This document shows, piece by piece, positions 34,651-43,192 of a stretch of 64,000 nucleotides of DNA (its first letter is position 1; every line of letters begins with the position of its first letter). Position numbers and translations under genes: made by a program. The notes below the pieces were generated by a model. It searched no databases. It saw only the letters and a list, made by a program, of their open reading frames with translations, and was not told the origin of the DNA. The stretch is from an uncultured Oscillospiraceae bacterium (GTDB lineage: Bacteria > Bacillota > Clostridia > Oscillospirales > Ruminococcaceae), in contig CAKSZX010000006.1 in the NCBI GenBank assembly GCA_934526065.1, positions 73,857 through 137,856 on the forward strand, written 5' to 3'.

Positions 34651-35889
34651 ATGCTAACTAAAACGATACTTGCCGCAGTGGACTGGGGCCAATACAATAT
34701 GGAGGATTCCATAAAAGAGCTGTCGGCTTTGTGCGAAGCCGCAAATATGGAGGTTGTGGGCACGGTTATACAAAACAAAGACCATCCGGAGGGCAAATAT
34801 TACCTTGGTGAGGGCAAACTGGAACTTGCAAAACAGGTTGCCGCCGAAAACCGGGCGGAACTTTGCGTTTTTGACTGCGAATTGACAGGCAGCCAGATAA
34901 GGAATATATCCGATTATTTGGGCATTGAAGTAATAGACAGAACCATGTTGATACTTGAAATTTTCCGGAGCAGGGCCACTACCAGCGAAGGCAAGCTGCA
35001 AACAGAGCTTGCTTTGCTTAAATACAGACTGCCAAGGCTTTCCGGCGTTGGGGTTTCCATGTCAAGGCAAGGTGGCGGCGGTTCCGGCGGAGGCGGTGCA
35101 AGAAGAGGCGCCGGTGAAACCAAGTTGGAACTTGACAGGCGTTACATTCAAAGCAGGATTGAACTTATCCGTTCAAAGCTTGAACAGGTTGAAAAACGCC
35201 GTGACCTGTTAAACACACGGCGCAAGAAAAACGATGTGCCGATAGTGGCTTTGGCAGGTTATACAAATGTGGGTAAATCCAGCCTTTTGAACACTCTTAC
35301 CGGCAGTGAAATTTTTGAAAAAGATATGCTTTTTGCCACCCTTGACCCAACGGCGAGAAAACTTGTTTTACCAAGCGGACAAACGGTGATTTTGGTTGAT
35401 ACGGTAGGTTTTGTAAGCAGACTGCCCCACAAACTTGTAGAGGCCTTTAAGTCCACTTTGGAACAGGCTAAGTATGCAGATATTATTTTGCAGGTTTGTG
35501 ATATTTCCGGCGACGACCGAGATATGCAGTTACAGGTTACCGGGGAAGTCTTGCGGGAAATAGGCTGTGATATGGACAATGTTATCACGGTTTACAACAA
35601 ATGTGATAAGTATGACGGGGATATTTTACCGTTTAACGGCATTGTTACAAGCGCAAAAACGGGAAAAGGTCTTGAGGAGCTTCTCTTAAAAATCGACGAT
35701 ATGTTGTCACGGCGTATGTACGCCTTAGATGTTGTTTTACCATACAGCCGGACGAGCCTTATAAACACAATAAGAGAAAACGGCAGAGTAGATGGGGAGG
35801 AATACCTGCCGGAGGGAATAGAGGTAAAGGGCTTTGTGGATAAAAAGCTTGCCTATTTATTTGCCTCTTATCAAAAGAAATCCGATTAA
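34651..35889 (+). CDS. hflX: GTPase HflX
   Basis: A 412-residue ribosome-associated GTPase. It has the N-terminal HflX domain, the Gly-rich linker after MSRQGGGGSGGGGARRGAG (residues 132-149), a helical segment, and a G domain with GYTNVGKSS (Walker A), VDTVGF (switch II) and NKCD (G4). HflX binds the 50S subunit and splits or rescues stalled 70S ribosomes, notably under heat stress. ATG 34651 follows GGAAAGGTG. It is monocistronic and its length is typical. Confidence 0.95.
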   Translation: MLTKTILAAVDWGQYNMEDSIKELSALCEAANMEVVGTVIQNKDHPEGKYYLGEGKLELAKQVAAENRAELCVFDCELTGSQIRNISDYLGIEVIDRTMLILEIFRSRATTSEGKLQTELALLKYRLPRLSGVGVSMSRQGGGGSGGGGARRGAGETKLELDRRYIQSRIELIRSKLEQVEKRRDLLNTRRKKNDVPIVALAGYTNVGKSSLLNTLTGSEIFEKDMLFATLDPTARKLVLPSGQTVILVDTVGFVSRLPHKLVEAFKSTLEQAKYADIILQVCDISGDDRDMQLQVTGEVLREIGCDMDNVITVYNKCDKYDGDILPFNGIVTSAKTGKGLEELLLKIDDMLSRRMYALDVVLPYSRTSLINTIRENGRVDGEEYLPEGIEVKGFVDKKLAYLFASYQKKSD

Positions 35890-35993
35890 ACGGCAAAAAC
35901 ATATATTTTTCTTTTTCTCTTTTATGTTTTGCACATTATGAAATTTTTGCCCGGCATAAGATATGTATTTTTTCACAAAATTGAAAATTTCAC

Positions 35994-36022
35994 TTTACTT
36001 TTTAAAGGTAAGTGCGTATAAT
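35994..36022 (+). promoter_or_regulatory. Promoter of the Lrp-family gene
   Basis: TTTACT (35994-35999), 17-base spacer, TATAAT (36017-36022). Flanking CACTTTACTTTT and AAAAGTAAAG make an imperfect inverted repeat around it that could be the autoregulatory site. Confidence 0.6.
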
Positions 36023-36090
36023 ATCAAAAGTAAAGTTAATAAGATTATGTTTGGCCTATATTAACATAAGCCGACAATTACGGAGGATAT

Positions 36091-36519
36091 ATGGACGCTA
36101 CTGATAAGAAAATACTTGAATTGTTGCAGACTAACGGCAGAATTACAGTAAAAGAAATTACACAGACAATTTCTTTAACGGCACCTGCCGTAAGCGAGAG
36201 AATAAAAAGACTTGAAAAGGACGGTATCATCGAGGGATACACGGCTATTATAAACCCGAAAAAAATGGGCAGAACCATACACGCCATTGTAAATGTATCC
36301 GTTCAACCGGCAGATACCGAAACATTCTTAAACCTTGTAAATAACGAACCTATGGTTGTTGAATGTTACCATGTTACAGGGGCATACAGCTACCTTGTAA
36401 AAATTGACGCATACGAAATCGGCGACCTTGAAAAGTTGATTATGCAGTTTCAAAAAATGGGAAATACAAATACCCAGATTATTTTCTCAACACCTTTGCG
36501 GAGAAAACCTATTTTGTAA
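36091..36519 (+). CDS. Lrp/AsnC-family regulator
   Basis: A 142-residue regulator with a helix-turn-helix near the start (KILELLQTNGRITVKEIT, TAPAVSERIKRLEKDG) and a C-terminal RAM/AsnC ligand-binding domain (GRTIHAIVNVSVQPA, VTGAYSYLVKIDA). Members form octamers and respond to amino acids. ATG 36091 follows CGGAGG. It may control amino-acid transport or catabolic genes in this region, but no target is proved. Confidence 0.92.
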   Translation: MDATDKKILELLQTNGRITVKEITQTISLTAPAVSERIKRLEKDGIIEGYTAIINPKKMGRTIHAIVNVSVQPADTETFLNLVNNEPMVVECYHVTGAYSYLVKIDAYEIGDLEKLIMQFQKMGNTNTQIIFSTPLRRKPIL

Positions 36520-36534
36520 TAATTAAGTATATTG

Positions 36535-36580
36535 CCTTGCAATCAAAGCCTTGAATGACCGGGATTGCAAGGTATTTTTA
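36535..36580 (+). terminator. Possible terminator of the Lrp-family gene
   Basis: 10-bp stem CCTTGCAATC/GATTGCAAGG with a long 18-base loop, then a short T tract. It is weaker than the other terminators here. Confidence 0.5.
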
Positions 36581-36634
36581 CATAAAATGTACATAATTGG
36601 GAAATATAATATACGCAATTAAGGAGAATTTGTT

Positions 36635-37411
36635 ATGTTGTACGATTATTTGTTTTATTTTGTTGTTTACTCTTTTATCGGTTGGTGTACCGAGGTGTGT
36701 TTTTGCAGCGTAAGCACCGGTAAATTTGTAAACAGGGGATTTTTAAACGGGCCTGTTTGTCCTATTTACGGCTTCGGTATGGTCATAGTTATATATATAC
36801 TCACCCCTGTGACGGAAAATGTTTTTCTTTTGTTTTTCGGCTCAATGATTTTGGCAAGCGCTTTGGAACTTGTCACCGGTTGGGCGCTTAAAAAGTTGTT
36901 CCACACAAGTTGGTGGGATTATTCCGACAAGCCTTTTAATTTAGGCGGTTATATCTGCTTGGGTTACAGTTTTTATTGGGCGTTTGGCGGCGTTTTGATG
37001 ATGAGAGTTATTCATCCGATGATTGCGGATTTAATCGCAAAAATAAACCCGAAGTTGGGATTTGTGTTCCTTTGCGTTTCATTTGCTGTTTTTGCGGTTG
37101 ACTTTGTTGCCACAATTTTGACAATCAACAAGTTGAACAAGGATTTGAAAACAATCAATAAGTTGGCCGAGGCTATTCACGACAGCAGCGAGAACCTTGC
37201 AATGCGCATAGGCAACAAGGCAATCAAAGAGGATGAAAAACTTGCAGGACTTAAAAGAGAGCTTTCCACAAGGAAGGATATGCTTAAAGCCGATGTTGCG
37301 GTAAGCCGTGTATTCGGTAAGCAGAGAATTTTAAAGGCTTTCCCTAACGCAAAGCATATTGATTATAACGATTTGCTTGAAGAACTTAAACAAAACTACG
37401 GCGTGAAATAA
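36635..37411 (+). CDS. CmpB-like (ABC type IV-associated) membrane protein
   Basis: A 258-residue protein with five to six membrane segments in the first 170 residues and a cytoplasmic charged helical tail. The conserved openers YSFIGWCTEV and NRGFLNGPVCPIYGFG, and later SWWDYSDKPFNLGGYICL, match the family labelled putative ABC-transporter type IV (CmpB). Despite the label no ATPase is nearby and the function is not known. ATG 36635 follows AAGGAGA. Confidence 0.82.
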   Translation: MLYDYLFYFVVYSFIGWCTEVCFCSVSTGKFVNRGFLNGPVCPIYGFGMVIVIYILTPVTENVFLLFFGSMILASALELVTGWALKKLFHTSWWDYSDKPFNLGGYICLGYSFYWAFGGVLMMRVIHPMIADLIAKINPKLGFVFLCVSFAVFAVDFVATILTINKLNKDLKTINKLAEAIHDSSENLAMRIGNKAIKEDEKLAGLKRELSTRKDMLKADVAVSRVFGKQRILKAFPNAKHIDYNDLLEELKQNYGVK

Positions 37412-37428
37412 TCATACATAAAAATAAA

Positions 37429-37461
37429 ATTACCCGAAAATCAATTTCGGGTAATTTTTTT
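37429..37461. terminator. Bidirectional terminator between convergent genes
   Basis: 11-bp stem ATTACCCGAAA/TTTCGGGTAAT with T tracts on both strands. The stop codon of the minus-strand small gene (37441-37443) lies in its loop. Confidence 0.85.
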
Positions 37462-37647
37462 AATCTCGTTAAATTTCTCTTTTGCCTGTGGATAATTGTC
37501 AAAAGTTGCGATTACTTTTTCCCCGCCCGGATTGGAGAGGGCAATAATTTGGTATTTTTCACCCTTTCGGCCCAGGGTAAATCCTGTGACTTTTCGTGGC
37601 AGAGAAATTATCTTTTTATATATTGAAAAAGCTGTTTTTATTTTCAT
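37441..37647 (-). CDS. Small basic protein, unknown
   Basis: A 68-residue basic protein (KIISLPRKVTGFTLGRKGEK) with no membrane segment and no family recognised. Its ATG begins one base after the glycosyltransferase stop codon, so it is translated in the same message, probably by coupling. It ends inside a terminator hairpin. The tight placement makes it likely to be real. Confidence 0.6.
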   Translation of the reverse strand: MKIKTAFSIYKKIISLPRKVTGFTLGRKGEKYQIIALSNPGGEKVIATFDNYPQAKEKFNEIKKITRN

Positions 37648-37648
37648 T

Positions 37649-38641
37649 TTATTTTATCTTTAACCGGCGGCGCAGGCGGTAGTCTATATAAACAAACACA
37701 TTTTTTATCATCTGCCACTCTACCCAAATGTAGTTCGGCAGATTTTTTAATCTGAATTTCGGTTTATCTATTTTTCCAACCATTTTAAATGCGCTTATAA
37801 GACCTTTTGTTAAATCCCCGGCATAGCCGTTTTTAATATATGCCAAATATTTTGGAATGTAACCCAATATGAGGAACGGCAAATTTAGAATGTACATTAA
37901 AATCGGCATATTTTTGTAGTGAAGCAGTGCGGTGTTTTGACCGGATTTTATGGCCTTAAATGTGTTGTATTTACCCCCTGTTGTGGCGGAACAAATATGG
38001 TAACACACTGCCTTTGGATTAAATATGTTTTTATAACCCAAATTGTTGGCACGCCAGCCTATGTCAACATCTTCGCCGTAGGCAAAGAAGTTTTCGTCAA
38101 AAAGGCCGATTTCGTTTAAAATGCTTTTTCTGTACAGGGCGGCTCCTCCGCAGGCGGAAAAAATCCTCTCTTGCCTTGTGTATCTGTCTTTTGAAAGGCC
38201 GTCACCCCTTTTGCAGGTCCAGCCGAAAAGTGGAACATAGTCCCCGGCGTCGTCTGCCAAGTCACGGTGGAAATGCTGTACCATCAAACTGCCTACGGAA
38301 AAAATCTTTTTGTCGGTATCGGCAACCGCCACAAGTTGTGACAACCAGTCCGGTTGGGCAAAGGCGTCGTTGTTAAAAAGCACCGCATACTCCGCATCGC
38401 TTGCCTCTATGCCTCGGTTTACCGCATAGGAGAAGCCGGTGTTTTCCCGAAATTTTATGATTTTAAAATTTTTAAATCTTGTGGCACACTCCTCGATAAT
38501 TTCAACCGAGCGATCTTTACTGCCGTTGTCTATTATTATAATTTCGTATTCTTCTTTAAAATCCTGATTTATACAGCTGTCTATACTGTCTTTGATCCAG
38601 CCCTCGCCGTTAAGGTTTGGGATTATTATACTTGCTTTCAT
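37649..38641 (-). CDS. Family 2 glycosyltransferase
   Basis: A 330-residue GT-A fold enzyme. Residues 1-110 carry the nucleotide-sugar site (ASIIIPNLNGEGWIKDS, IIIIDNGSKDRS) and the metal-binding FNNDAF equivalent to DxD. The acceptor region has FDENFFAYGEDVDIGWR. It resembles rhamnosyltransferase-like enzymes that build wall or surface polysaccharides. The C-terminal 90 residues include a hydrophobic stretch (MPILMYILNLPFLILGYI) likely to touch the membrane. The linked sugar and acceptor are unknown. A small gene follows one base later; no other polysaccharide genes are adjacent. Confidence 0.88.
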   Translation of the reverse strand: MKASIIIPNLNGEGWIKDSIDSCINQDFKEEYEIIIIDNGSKDRSVEIIEECATRFKNFKIIKFRENTGFSYAVNRGIEASDAEYAVLFNNDAFAQPDWLSQLVAVADTDKKIFSVGSLMVQHFHRDLADDAGDYVPLFGWTCKRGDGLSKDRYTRQERIFSACGGAALYRKSILNEIGLFDENFFAYGEDVDIGWRANNLGYKNIFNPKAVCYHICSATTGGKYNTFKAIKSGQNTALLHYKNMPILMYILNLPFLILGYIPKYLAYIKNGYAGDLTKGLISAFKMVGKIDKPKFRLKNLPNYIWVEWQMIKNVFVYIDYRLRRRLKIK

Positions 38642-38708
38642 TTATTTATCCTTATTTTAAATTCTGTGTTTATTATAAATTATGCGGGGCAAATCGTCAA
38701 TACAAGGC

Positions 38709-38736
38709 ACAAAAAAACGCCGTTTACACGGCGTTT
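38709..38736 (-). terminator. Intrinsic terminator of ridA
   Basis: 8-bp stem AAACGCCG/CGGCGTTT; seven T residues follow on the minus strand. Confidence 0.85.
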
Positions 38737-38761
38737 GATTTTGAATAATATTTAAGATAAA

Positions 38762-39139
38762 TTATTCTTTGTAAGCGATAGCTTCGATTTCAAGCAAAGC
38801 GCCCTTTGGTACTGCAACTACCTGGAATGCGCTTCTTGCCGGGAAAGCACCTTCAAAGAATGTGCCGTAAACACCGTTCATAGCTGCAAAATCGTTGATG
38901 TCTTTGAGCAAAACTGTTGTCTTAACAACATCTGCCATTGAGTAGCCTTCGCTTTCAAGAATGTTCTTGATGTTTGTAAGGCTCTGTTTAGCCTGAGCTT
39001 CAATACCTTCCGGGAATGCACCTGTTGCAGGGTCAACAGGAAGCTGACCTGAAACATAAATTGTGTTGCCTGTTCTGATAGCCTGTGAATATGGGCCGAT
39101 AGCTGCAGGAGCTTTTTCACTGAATACTACTTTTTTCAT
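38762..39139 (-). CDS. ridA: RidA family enamine/imine deaminase
   Basis: A 125-residue protein of the YjgF/YER057c/UK114 family. It has the full pattern AAPAAIGPYSQAI at the N-terminus, YVSGQLPVDPATG, and the C-terminal ARSAFQVVAVPKGALLEIEA containing the active-site Arg and Glu. RidA trimers hydrolyse reactive 2-aminoacrylate released by PLP enzymes to pyruvate and ammonia. A role next to amino-acid catabolism fits this window. Monocistronic. Confidence 0.93.
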   Translation of the reverse strand: MKKVVFSEKAPAAIGPYSQAIRTGNTIYVSGQLPVDPATGAFPEGIEAQAKQSLTNIKNILESEGYSMADVVKTTVLLKDINDFAAMNGVYGTFFEGAFPARSAFQVVAVPKGALLEIEAIAYKE

Positions 39140-39257
39140 TTTAGTGTTATCCTTTCGTTTTTTAGCGGGATTGTTCCCGCATTTTTACATATTTAAGTAT
39201 AACATCAAACGGCATTTTTTTCAATAACTAAATACCGAATTATGTGTAAAAACAATG

Positions 39258-40259
39258 TTATTTTCCCTGCCGATTAAGGGTGTCATAAAGCCATTTGTAA
39301 AAAATATCGGAATTTGCTCTTTTGGCATAATAACAATTTTTAGGGGTTGGGCGGTTTTCGTAATTGCGGTTTATTACGGTTTCGCCGTAGGCATAGCCGT
39401 GGCCTAAATCCACATGGCAGGAAACATGCTCAACATCTTCCAAAACTTCCGGATGGATAAGGGAGCAAACTGCCAGTGGGTCATGGAGTGCCACGCCTAC
39501 CCCGGTGCCGTAGGTGTCTCCCTCGGCATATGAGGCTTTAATTCTGTGCAAAATCAAATCCGCCCGCAAATTGGCCGGTTTTGTGCCGATACTGCGTATA
39601 TTTTCCGCCTGCTGTCTTGTGAGACAGGCGTGAGATGTGGCATCCAAAGAAACCATTGTCACCTTTATACCGCTTTGCAAAACGATTTCAAGTGCCTCAG
39701 GGTCGCACCAAACATTAAATTCCGCCGCCTGGGTTGTGGCGTAAACATTGTGTGTGCCGCCCATCATAACAATCTCTTTTATTTTGGGGATAATTCTCTC
39801 ATCGGCACGCAAGGCAAGGGCTATGTTTGTTATAGGGCCTACCGGCACAAGTGTTATCTCGCCCTCATCGGCGGCAAGCAATGTGTTTATAAGCCACACA
39901 ACGGCACTTGCCTCCCGTGGCTTTGTTGTTGCAGGAGGCAGGGGAAGATGGTCGGTATGAACAGCTGTCTCCTGGTCTTTTACACCCTCAATCCTGGGCA
40001 GTTCTCTTGCCTGAATAATCCAGGGCTGTAATGTGGCGGCAAGGGGCAGGGCAGCCCCTCTGTAAACTTTTACCCTATCTTGTGCATCGCAACATTCAAC
40101 TACTCGCAGGGTGTTGTCGGTGGTGTTTTTAACCTCTACATTGCCGCCTACGGTGCAGATACCCAAAACATCAAGCTCCGGGCTTAAAAGTGCCGTGGCA
40201 ATGGCTATTGCGTCATCGCTGCCGGTGTCCACATCCAAAATAATTTTTCTTCTTTCCAT
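39258..40259 (-). CDS. Nucleoside hydrolase (IunH family)
   Basis: A 333-residue enzyme that splits the N-glycosidic bond of ribonucleosides, giving base and ribose. The Ca-binding DVDTGSDDAIAI at residues 9-20 is diagnostic. The segment MGGTHNVYATTQAAEFNVWCDPEA carries the conserved Asn and Glu of the ribose pocket, split at 168-191. It is the second gene of an operon behind the PfkB kinase (15 bases between), which suggests that the freed sugar or a related one is phosphorylated next. ATG 40259 is preceded by CGGAG. Confidence 0.92.
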   Translation of the reverse strand: MERRKIILDVDTGSDDAIAIATALLSPELDVLGICTVGGNVEVKNTTDNTLRVVECCDAQDRVKVYRGAALPLAATLQPWIIQARELPRIEGVKDQETAVHTDHLPLPPATTKPREASAVVWLINTLLAADEGEITLVPVGPITNIALALRADERIIPKIKEIVMMGGTHNVYATTQAAEFNVWCDPEALEIVLQSGIKVTMVSLDATSHACLTRQQAENIRSIGTKPANLRADLILHRIKASYAEGDTYGTGVGVALHDPLAVCSLIHPEVLEDVEHVSCHVDLGHGYAYGETVINRNYENRPTPKNCYYAKRANSDIFYKWLYDTLNRQGK

Positions 40260-40274
40260 AACAAAATCTCCGTT

Positions 40275-41231
40275 TTACTTTTTGTTTATGTAATTGTGAA
40301 CTTCCTCAGGGTCTGGCACGCTTTGTATTCCGCCGTTTTTAAGGGTAGAAAGGCTTGCTCCCACAACGGCAAATCGGCAAATATTTTTAAGTTCGTTTTC
40401 GGTTAAGTCCTCGGGGTTTTTGCCGTATTTTAAAAGCATTGCCGCCCGGAAACCACCGAAAATATCTCCGGCGCCGGTGGTGTCAACAGGGGTTATATTT
40501 TGGGGGGCGTGTACGTAGCAGAAACCGTTTTTATTTTGCCGATAACAGCCCTTTGACCCCATTGTAACATAAACCAGCTTGCAGTTATAAATGTTGAGTA
40601 TTTTTTCGGCACCCTGTTTTTCGTCGCAGTTAAAGAGAAATTTTACTTCTTCGTCACTTATTTTTACAATATCCGCATAGTTTAAACCGAAGAGCATGGC
40701 CTCTCTTGCAAGATTTTCGTGTTCCCACAGGGCCGGGCGCAAGTTCGGGTCAAAACTTATAAATTTGCCATTTTTCTTGGCAAATTCAAGGCAGTTTATA
40801 GTTGTTTCCCTGGCAGTCGGATGTGTAAAACTCAAAGTGCCGAAATGAAAAATTTTACAGTTCTCAATAAGCGATTTGTCAACTTCATCAAATCTTATGC
40901 CTGTGTCGGCGCCGGGTTTTCTTGCAAAGGAAAAACTGCGGTCGCCGTCTTTTAGTGTGACAAATGCCAGGGTGGTGAAAAAGTTTTTGTCTGTAACCAC
41001 ATTTTCCCGATTGATTCCTGCCTGTGACAGAGTATTTTTTAAAAGATGCCCAAAGGCGTCATCCCCCACCTTGCCGATCATGGCGCAGGATCTGCCGCAT
41101 CTTGTCCGTGCCGCCAAAAAATTTGCAGGGGCACCGCCGGGCTGGGCTTTTATTGTAGGGTAGCCGTCGTCGCTTACCGCCGTTTGCATAAAGTCAATAA
41201 GTATTTCCCCAAGGGCTACTATATCGGCCAT
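40275..41231 (-). CDS. PfkB-family carbohydrate kinase, fructokinase-like
   Basis: A 318-residue sugar kinase. The N-terminal ADIVALGEILIDF, the PGGAPANFLAA glycine motif, and the C-terminal DTTGAGDIFGGF with the catalytic Asp identify the PfkB family. The overall pattern is that of bacterial fructokinases (ScrK-like). Because the next gene is a nucleoside hydrolase, ribose or another pentose is a competing substrate. The minus-strand start at 41231 follows AAGGAGG. It differs clearly from the ribokinase-like PfkB at 7512. Confidence 0.88.
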   Translation of the reverse strand: MADIVALGEILIDFMQTAVSDDGYPTIKAQPGGAPANFLAARTRCGRSCAMIGKVGDDAFGHLLKNTLSQAGINRENVVTDKNFFTTLAFVTLKDGDRSFSFARKPGADTGIRFDEVDKSLIENCKIFHFGTLSFTHPTARETTINCLEFAKKNGKFISFDPNLRPALWEHENLAREAMLFGLNYADIVKISDEEVKFLFNCDEKQGAEKILNIYNCKLVYVTMGSKGCYRQNKNGFCYVHAPQNITPVDTTGAGDIFGGFRAAMLLKYGKNPEDLTENELKNICRFAVVGASLSTLKNGGIQSVPDPEEVHNYINKK

Positions 41232-41317
41232 AATTACCTCCTTGAAAAATGTATTTTTAAATGATAATATATCTATATTATATTACATTTACACCTATAT
41301 GAAAAGGGGGATTAACT

Positions 41318-42013
41318 ATGAAAAAAATCGGCATTATAGGCGGTTTAAGCTGGCAGTCAACCGTTGACTACTACAAAATCATCAACGAGGAGTCCAACAG
41401 GCGTTTGGGCAATAAATCCACTGTGGAATCTATCATTTATTCTACGGATTTGGAGGGCAAATTTAACCATGTTGTAAGGGGCGAGCTTGACGAACTTGCA
41501 CGGGAATTTATCGAAATTGCACACAGCCTTGAAAAGGCAGGGGCAGATGTTATTCTTATGGCAACTAACACAATGCACCTGGTTTACGAAAAAGTTCGGG
41601 CAAGCGTAAGCATACTGGTAATTCACATTGCCGACCCTACTGCAGAGGCAATAAAAAAGGCCGGTTTTGACAAAATAGCCCTTTTGGGAACTTCTTTTAC
41701 CTGCACACACCCATTTTATATGGGCAGATTAAAAGAAAAATACGGCATTGACACTCTTGTGCCTACCGAGGAAGAAAAGAAAGAAATACAGCGTGTTATC
41801 GAAGAGGAGCTGACCTTTGACATAATTAAGGATTCTTCCAGAGAATACTATGTAAATGTTATCAAAGAGCTTGCACGGCAGGGTGCACAGGGGGTTATCC
41901 TGGGCTGCACCGAAATACAGATGCTTATAAAGCAGGAGGACAGCCCCATACCTGTGTTTGATACAACTACTCTTCACGCCATGGCGGCTGTGGATTTTGC
42001 ACTTGAGGATTGA
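41318..42013 (+). CDS. Aspartate/glutamate racemase-family protein
   Basis: A 231-residue enzyme of the Asp/Glu racemase superfamily, which inverts amino acids by a two-base mechanism without PLP. It begins KKIGIIGGLSWQSTVDYY. The first catalytic position reads MATNTMH, with no Cys, while the second is the Cys of ILGCTEIQ. A Thr/Cys pair in place of Cys/Cys is known for the E. coli broad-specificity racemase YgeA, so activity is still likely. ATG 41318 follows AAAGGGG. It sits 14 bases before an ornithine cyclodeaminase-like gene. Confidence 0.88.
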   Translation: MKKIGIIGGLSWQSTVDYYKIINEESNRRLGNKSTVESIIYSTDLEGKFNHVVRGELDELAREFIEIAHSLEKAGADVILMATNTMHLVYEKVRASVSILVIHIADPTAEAIKKAGFDKIALLGTSFTCTHPFYMGRLKEKYGIDTLVPTEEEKKEIQRVIEEELTFDIIKDSSREYYVNVIKELARQGAQGVILGCTEIQMLIKQEDSPIPVFDTTTLHAMAAVDFALED

Positions 42014-42027
42014 TAAGAGGTATTAAA

Positions 42028-42972
42028 ATGGAAATAAAATATATGTCACGGCAAGAAGTGGCCGAAAAACTTGATATGAAAACCTGTATTTCCCTTATGG
42101 AAAATGTTTTTATGGGTTTTGCAAAGGGCGAAATCAAAAATATTTTGCGCTCAGCGGCACCTTTGCCCGGTGGAGTTCTTGGGGTTATGCCCGGCGTAAT
42201 ACCTAAGGATAAAACCGCAGGGGCAAAGCTGATAACCGTAATACATGATAATTCAAAGAGAAACCTGCCCAGTCACCAGGGGATAGTGGCGGTGTTTAAC
42301 TCCGATGACGGCACTTTAAAGGGAGTATGCGACGGCACATCAATAACCGCAATACGCACCGGGGCTGTAAGCGGCCTTGCCACAAGGTATATGGCAAGAG
42401 AGGACGCCAAGGTGCTGTGTTTAATAGGCGGAGGCGTTCAGGCAGAGCAGAACCTTGATGCGGTTATTGCGGTGCGCCCTATTCAACAGGTTAATATTTG
42501 GTGCAGAAACCCCGAAAAAGCCGCAGAGTTTGTTAAAAAACATTCTCGGCGATATCCAGGTGTTAAATTTACGCCCTTTTCCGACTGCCAAAAAGCTGTT
42601 GAAGATGCCGATGTGATTTGCACAGTAACGCCGGGCAAAGAGATTGTTCTCAAAGGTCGGTGGGTTAAACCCGGCGCCCACATAAATGCCGTTGGGGCTT
42701 GTGCTGCCGCCGACCGTGAGGCAGACGGAGAGTGCGTGGCAAAATCAAGATTTTTCGGTGACAGCATAGAGGCTGTAAAGGCTGAAAGCGGCGAATATCT
42801 GCTTGCCAAAAAAGACGGACTTATAGACGAAAGCCATATTCTTGGGGATTTGGCGGATATTGTAAGCGGAAAGAAAAAAGCCAAAGAAAGTAAAGAGGAT
42901 ATAACAATGTTTGAATCTTTGGGGCTTGCGGAAGAAGACATTATTTGCGCCGACTATCTTTTGAAAATTTAA
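42028..42972 (+). CDS. Ornithine cyclodeaminase/mu-crystallin family protein
   Basis: A 314-residue NAD(P)-dependent enzyme of the OCD/alanine dehydrogenase group. The Rossmann motif is LIGGGVQAEQNLDAV (about 123-137). ATG 42028 follows AGAGG. Members reduce or cyclise amino acids or imines, such as ornithine to proline, alanine/pyruvate, or delta-pyrroline carboxylates. It is cotranscribed with the racemase, so a two-step route for a D- or L-amino acid is plausible (inference). The DUF401 transporter downstream could bring in the substrate. Confidence 0.88.
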   Translation: MEIKYMSRQEVAEKLDMKTCISLMENVFMGFAKGEIKNILRSAAPLPGGVLGVMPGVIPKDKTAGAKLITVIHDNSKRNLPSHQGIVAVFNSDDGTLKGVCDGTSITAIRTGAVSGLATRYMAREDAKVLCLIGGGVQAEQNLDAVIAVRPIQQVNIWCRNPEKAAEFVKKHSRRYPGVKFTPFSDCQKAVEDADVICTVTPGKEIVLKGRWVKPGAHINAVGACAAADREADGECVAKSRFFGDSIEAVKAESGEYLLAKKDGLIDESHILGDLADIVSGKKKAKESKEDITMFESLGLAEEDIICADYLLKI

Positions 42973-43110
42973 CCGACCGGTAAATTTATTATCCGCTAAT
43001 AAAATTGCTTGTATATTCAGTGAAAATACTATATGTGATATTATTAGTTCTGTTAAAGTACTCAAATGTGAAATTTGATAAATATCATACACGAAAATAG
43101 TAGAAAAAGC

Positions 43111-43139
43111 TTGAATGTTGTGTAAAAATGGTGTATAAT
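43111..43139 (+). promoter_or_regulatory. Promoter of the DUF401 gene
   Basis: TTGAAT (43111-43116), 17-base spacer, TATAAT (43134-43139). Confidence 0.7.
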
Positions 43140-43192
43140 CTATTGGTTGAATTTATTAAAAATCAAAAATTTTTTCAGGAGGAGTTAATACA

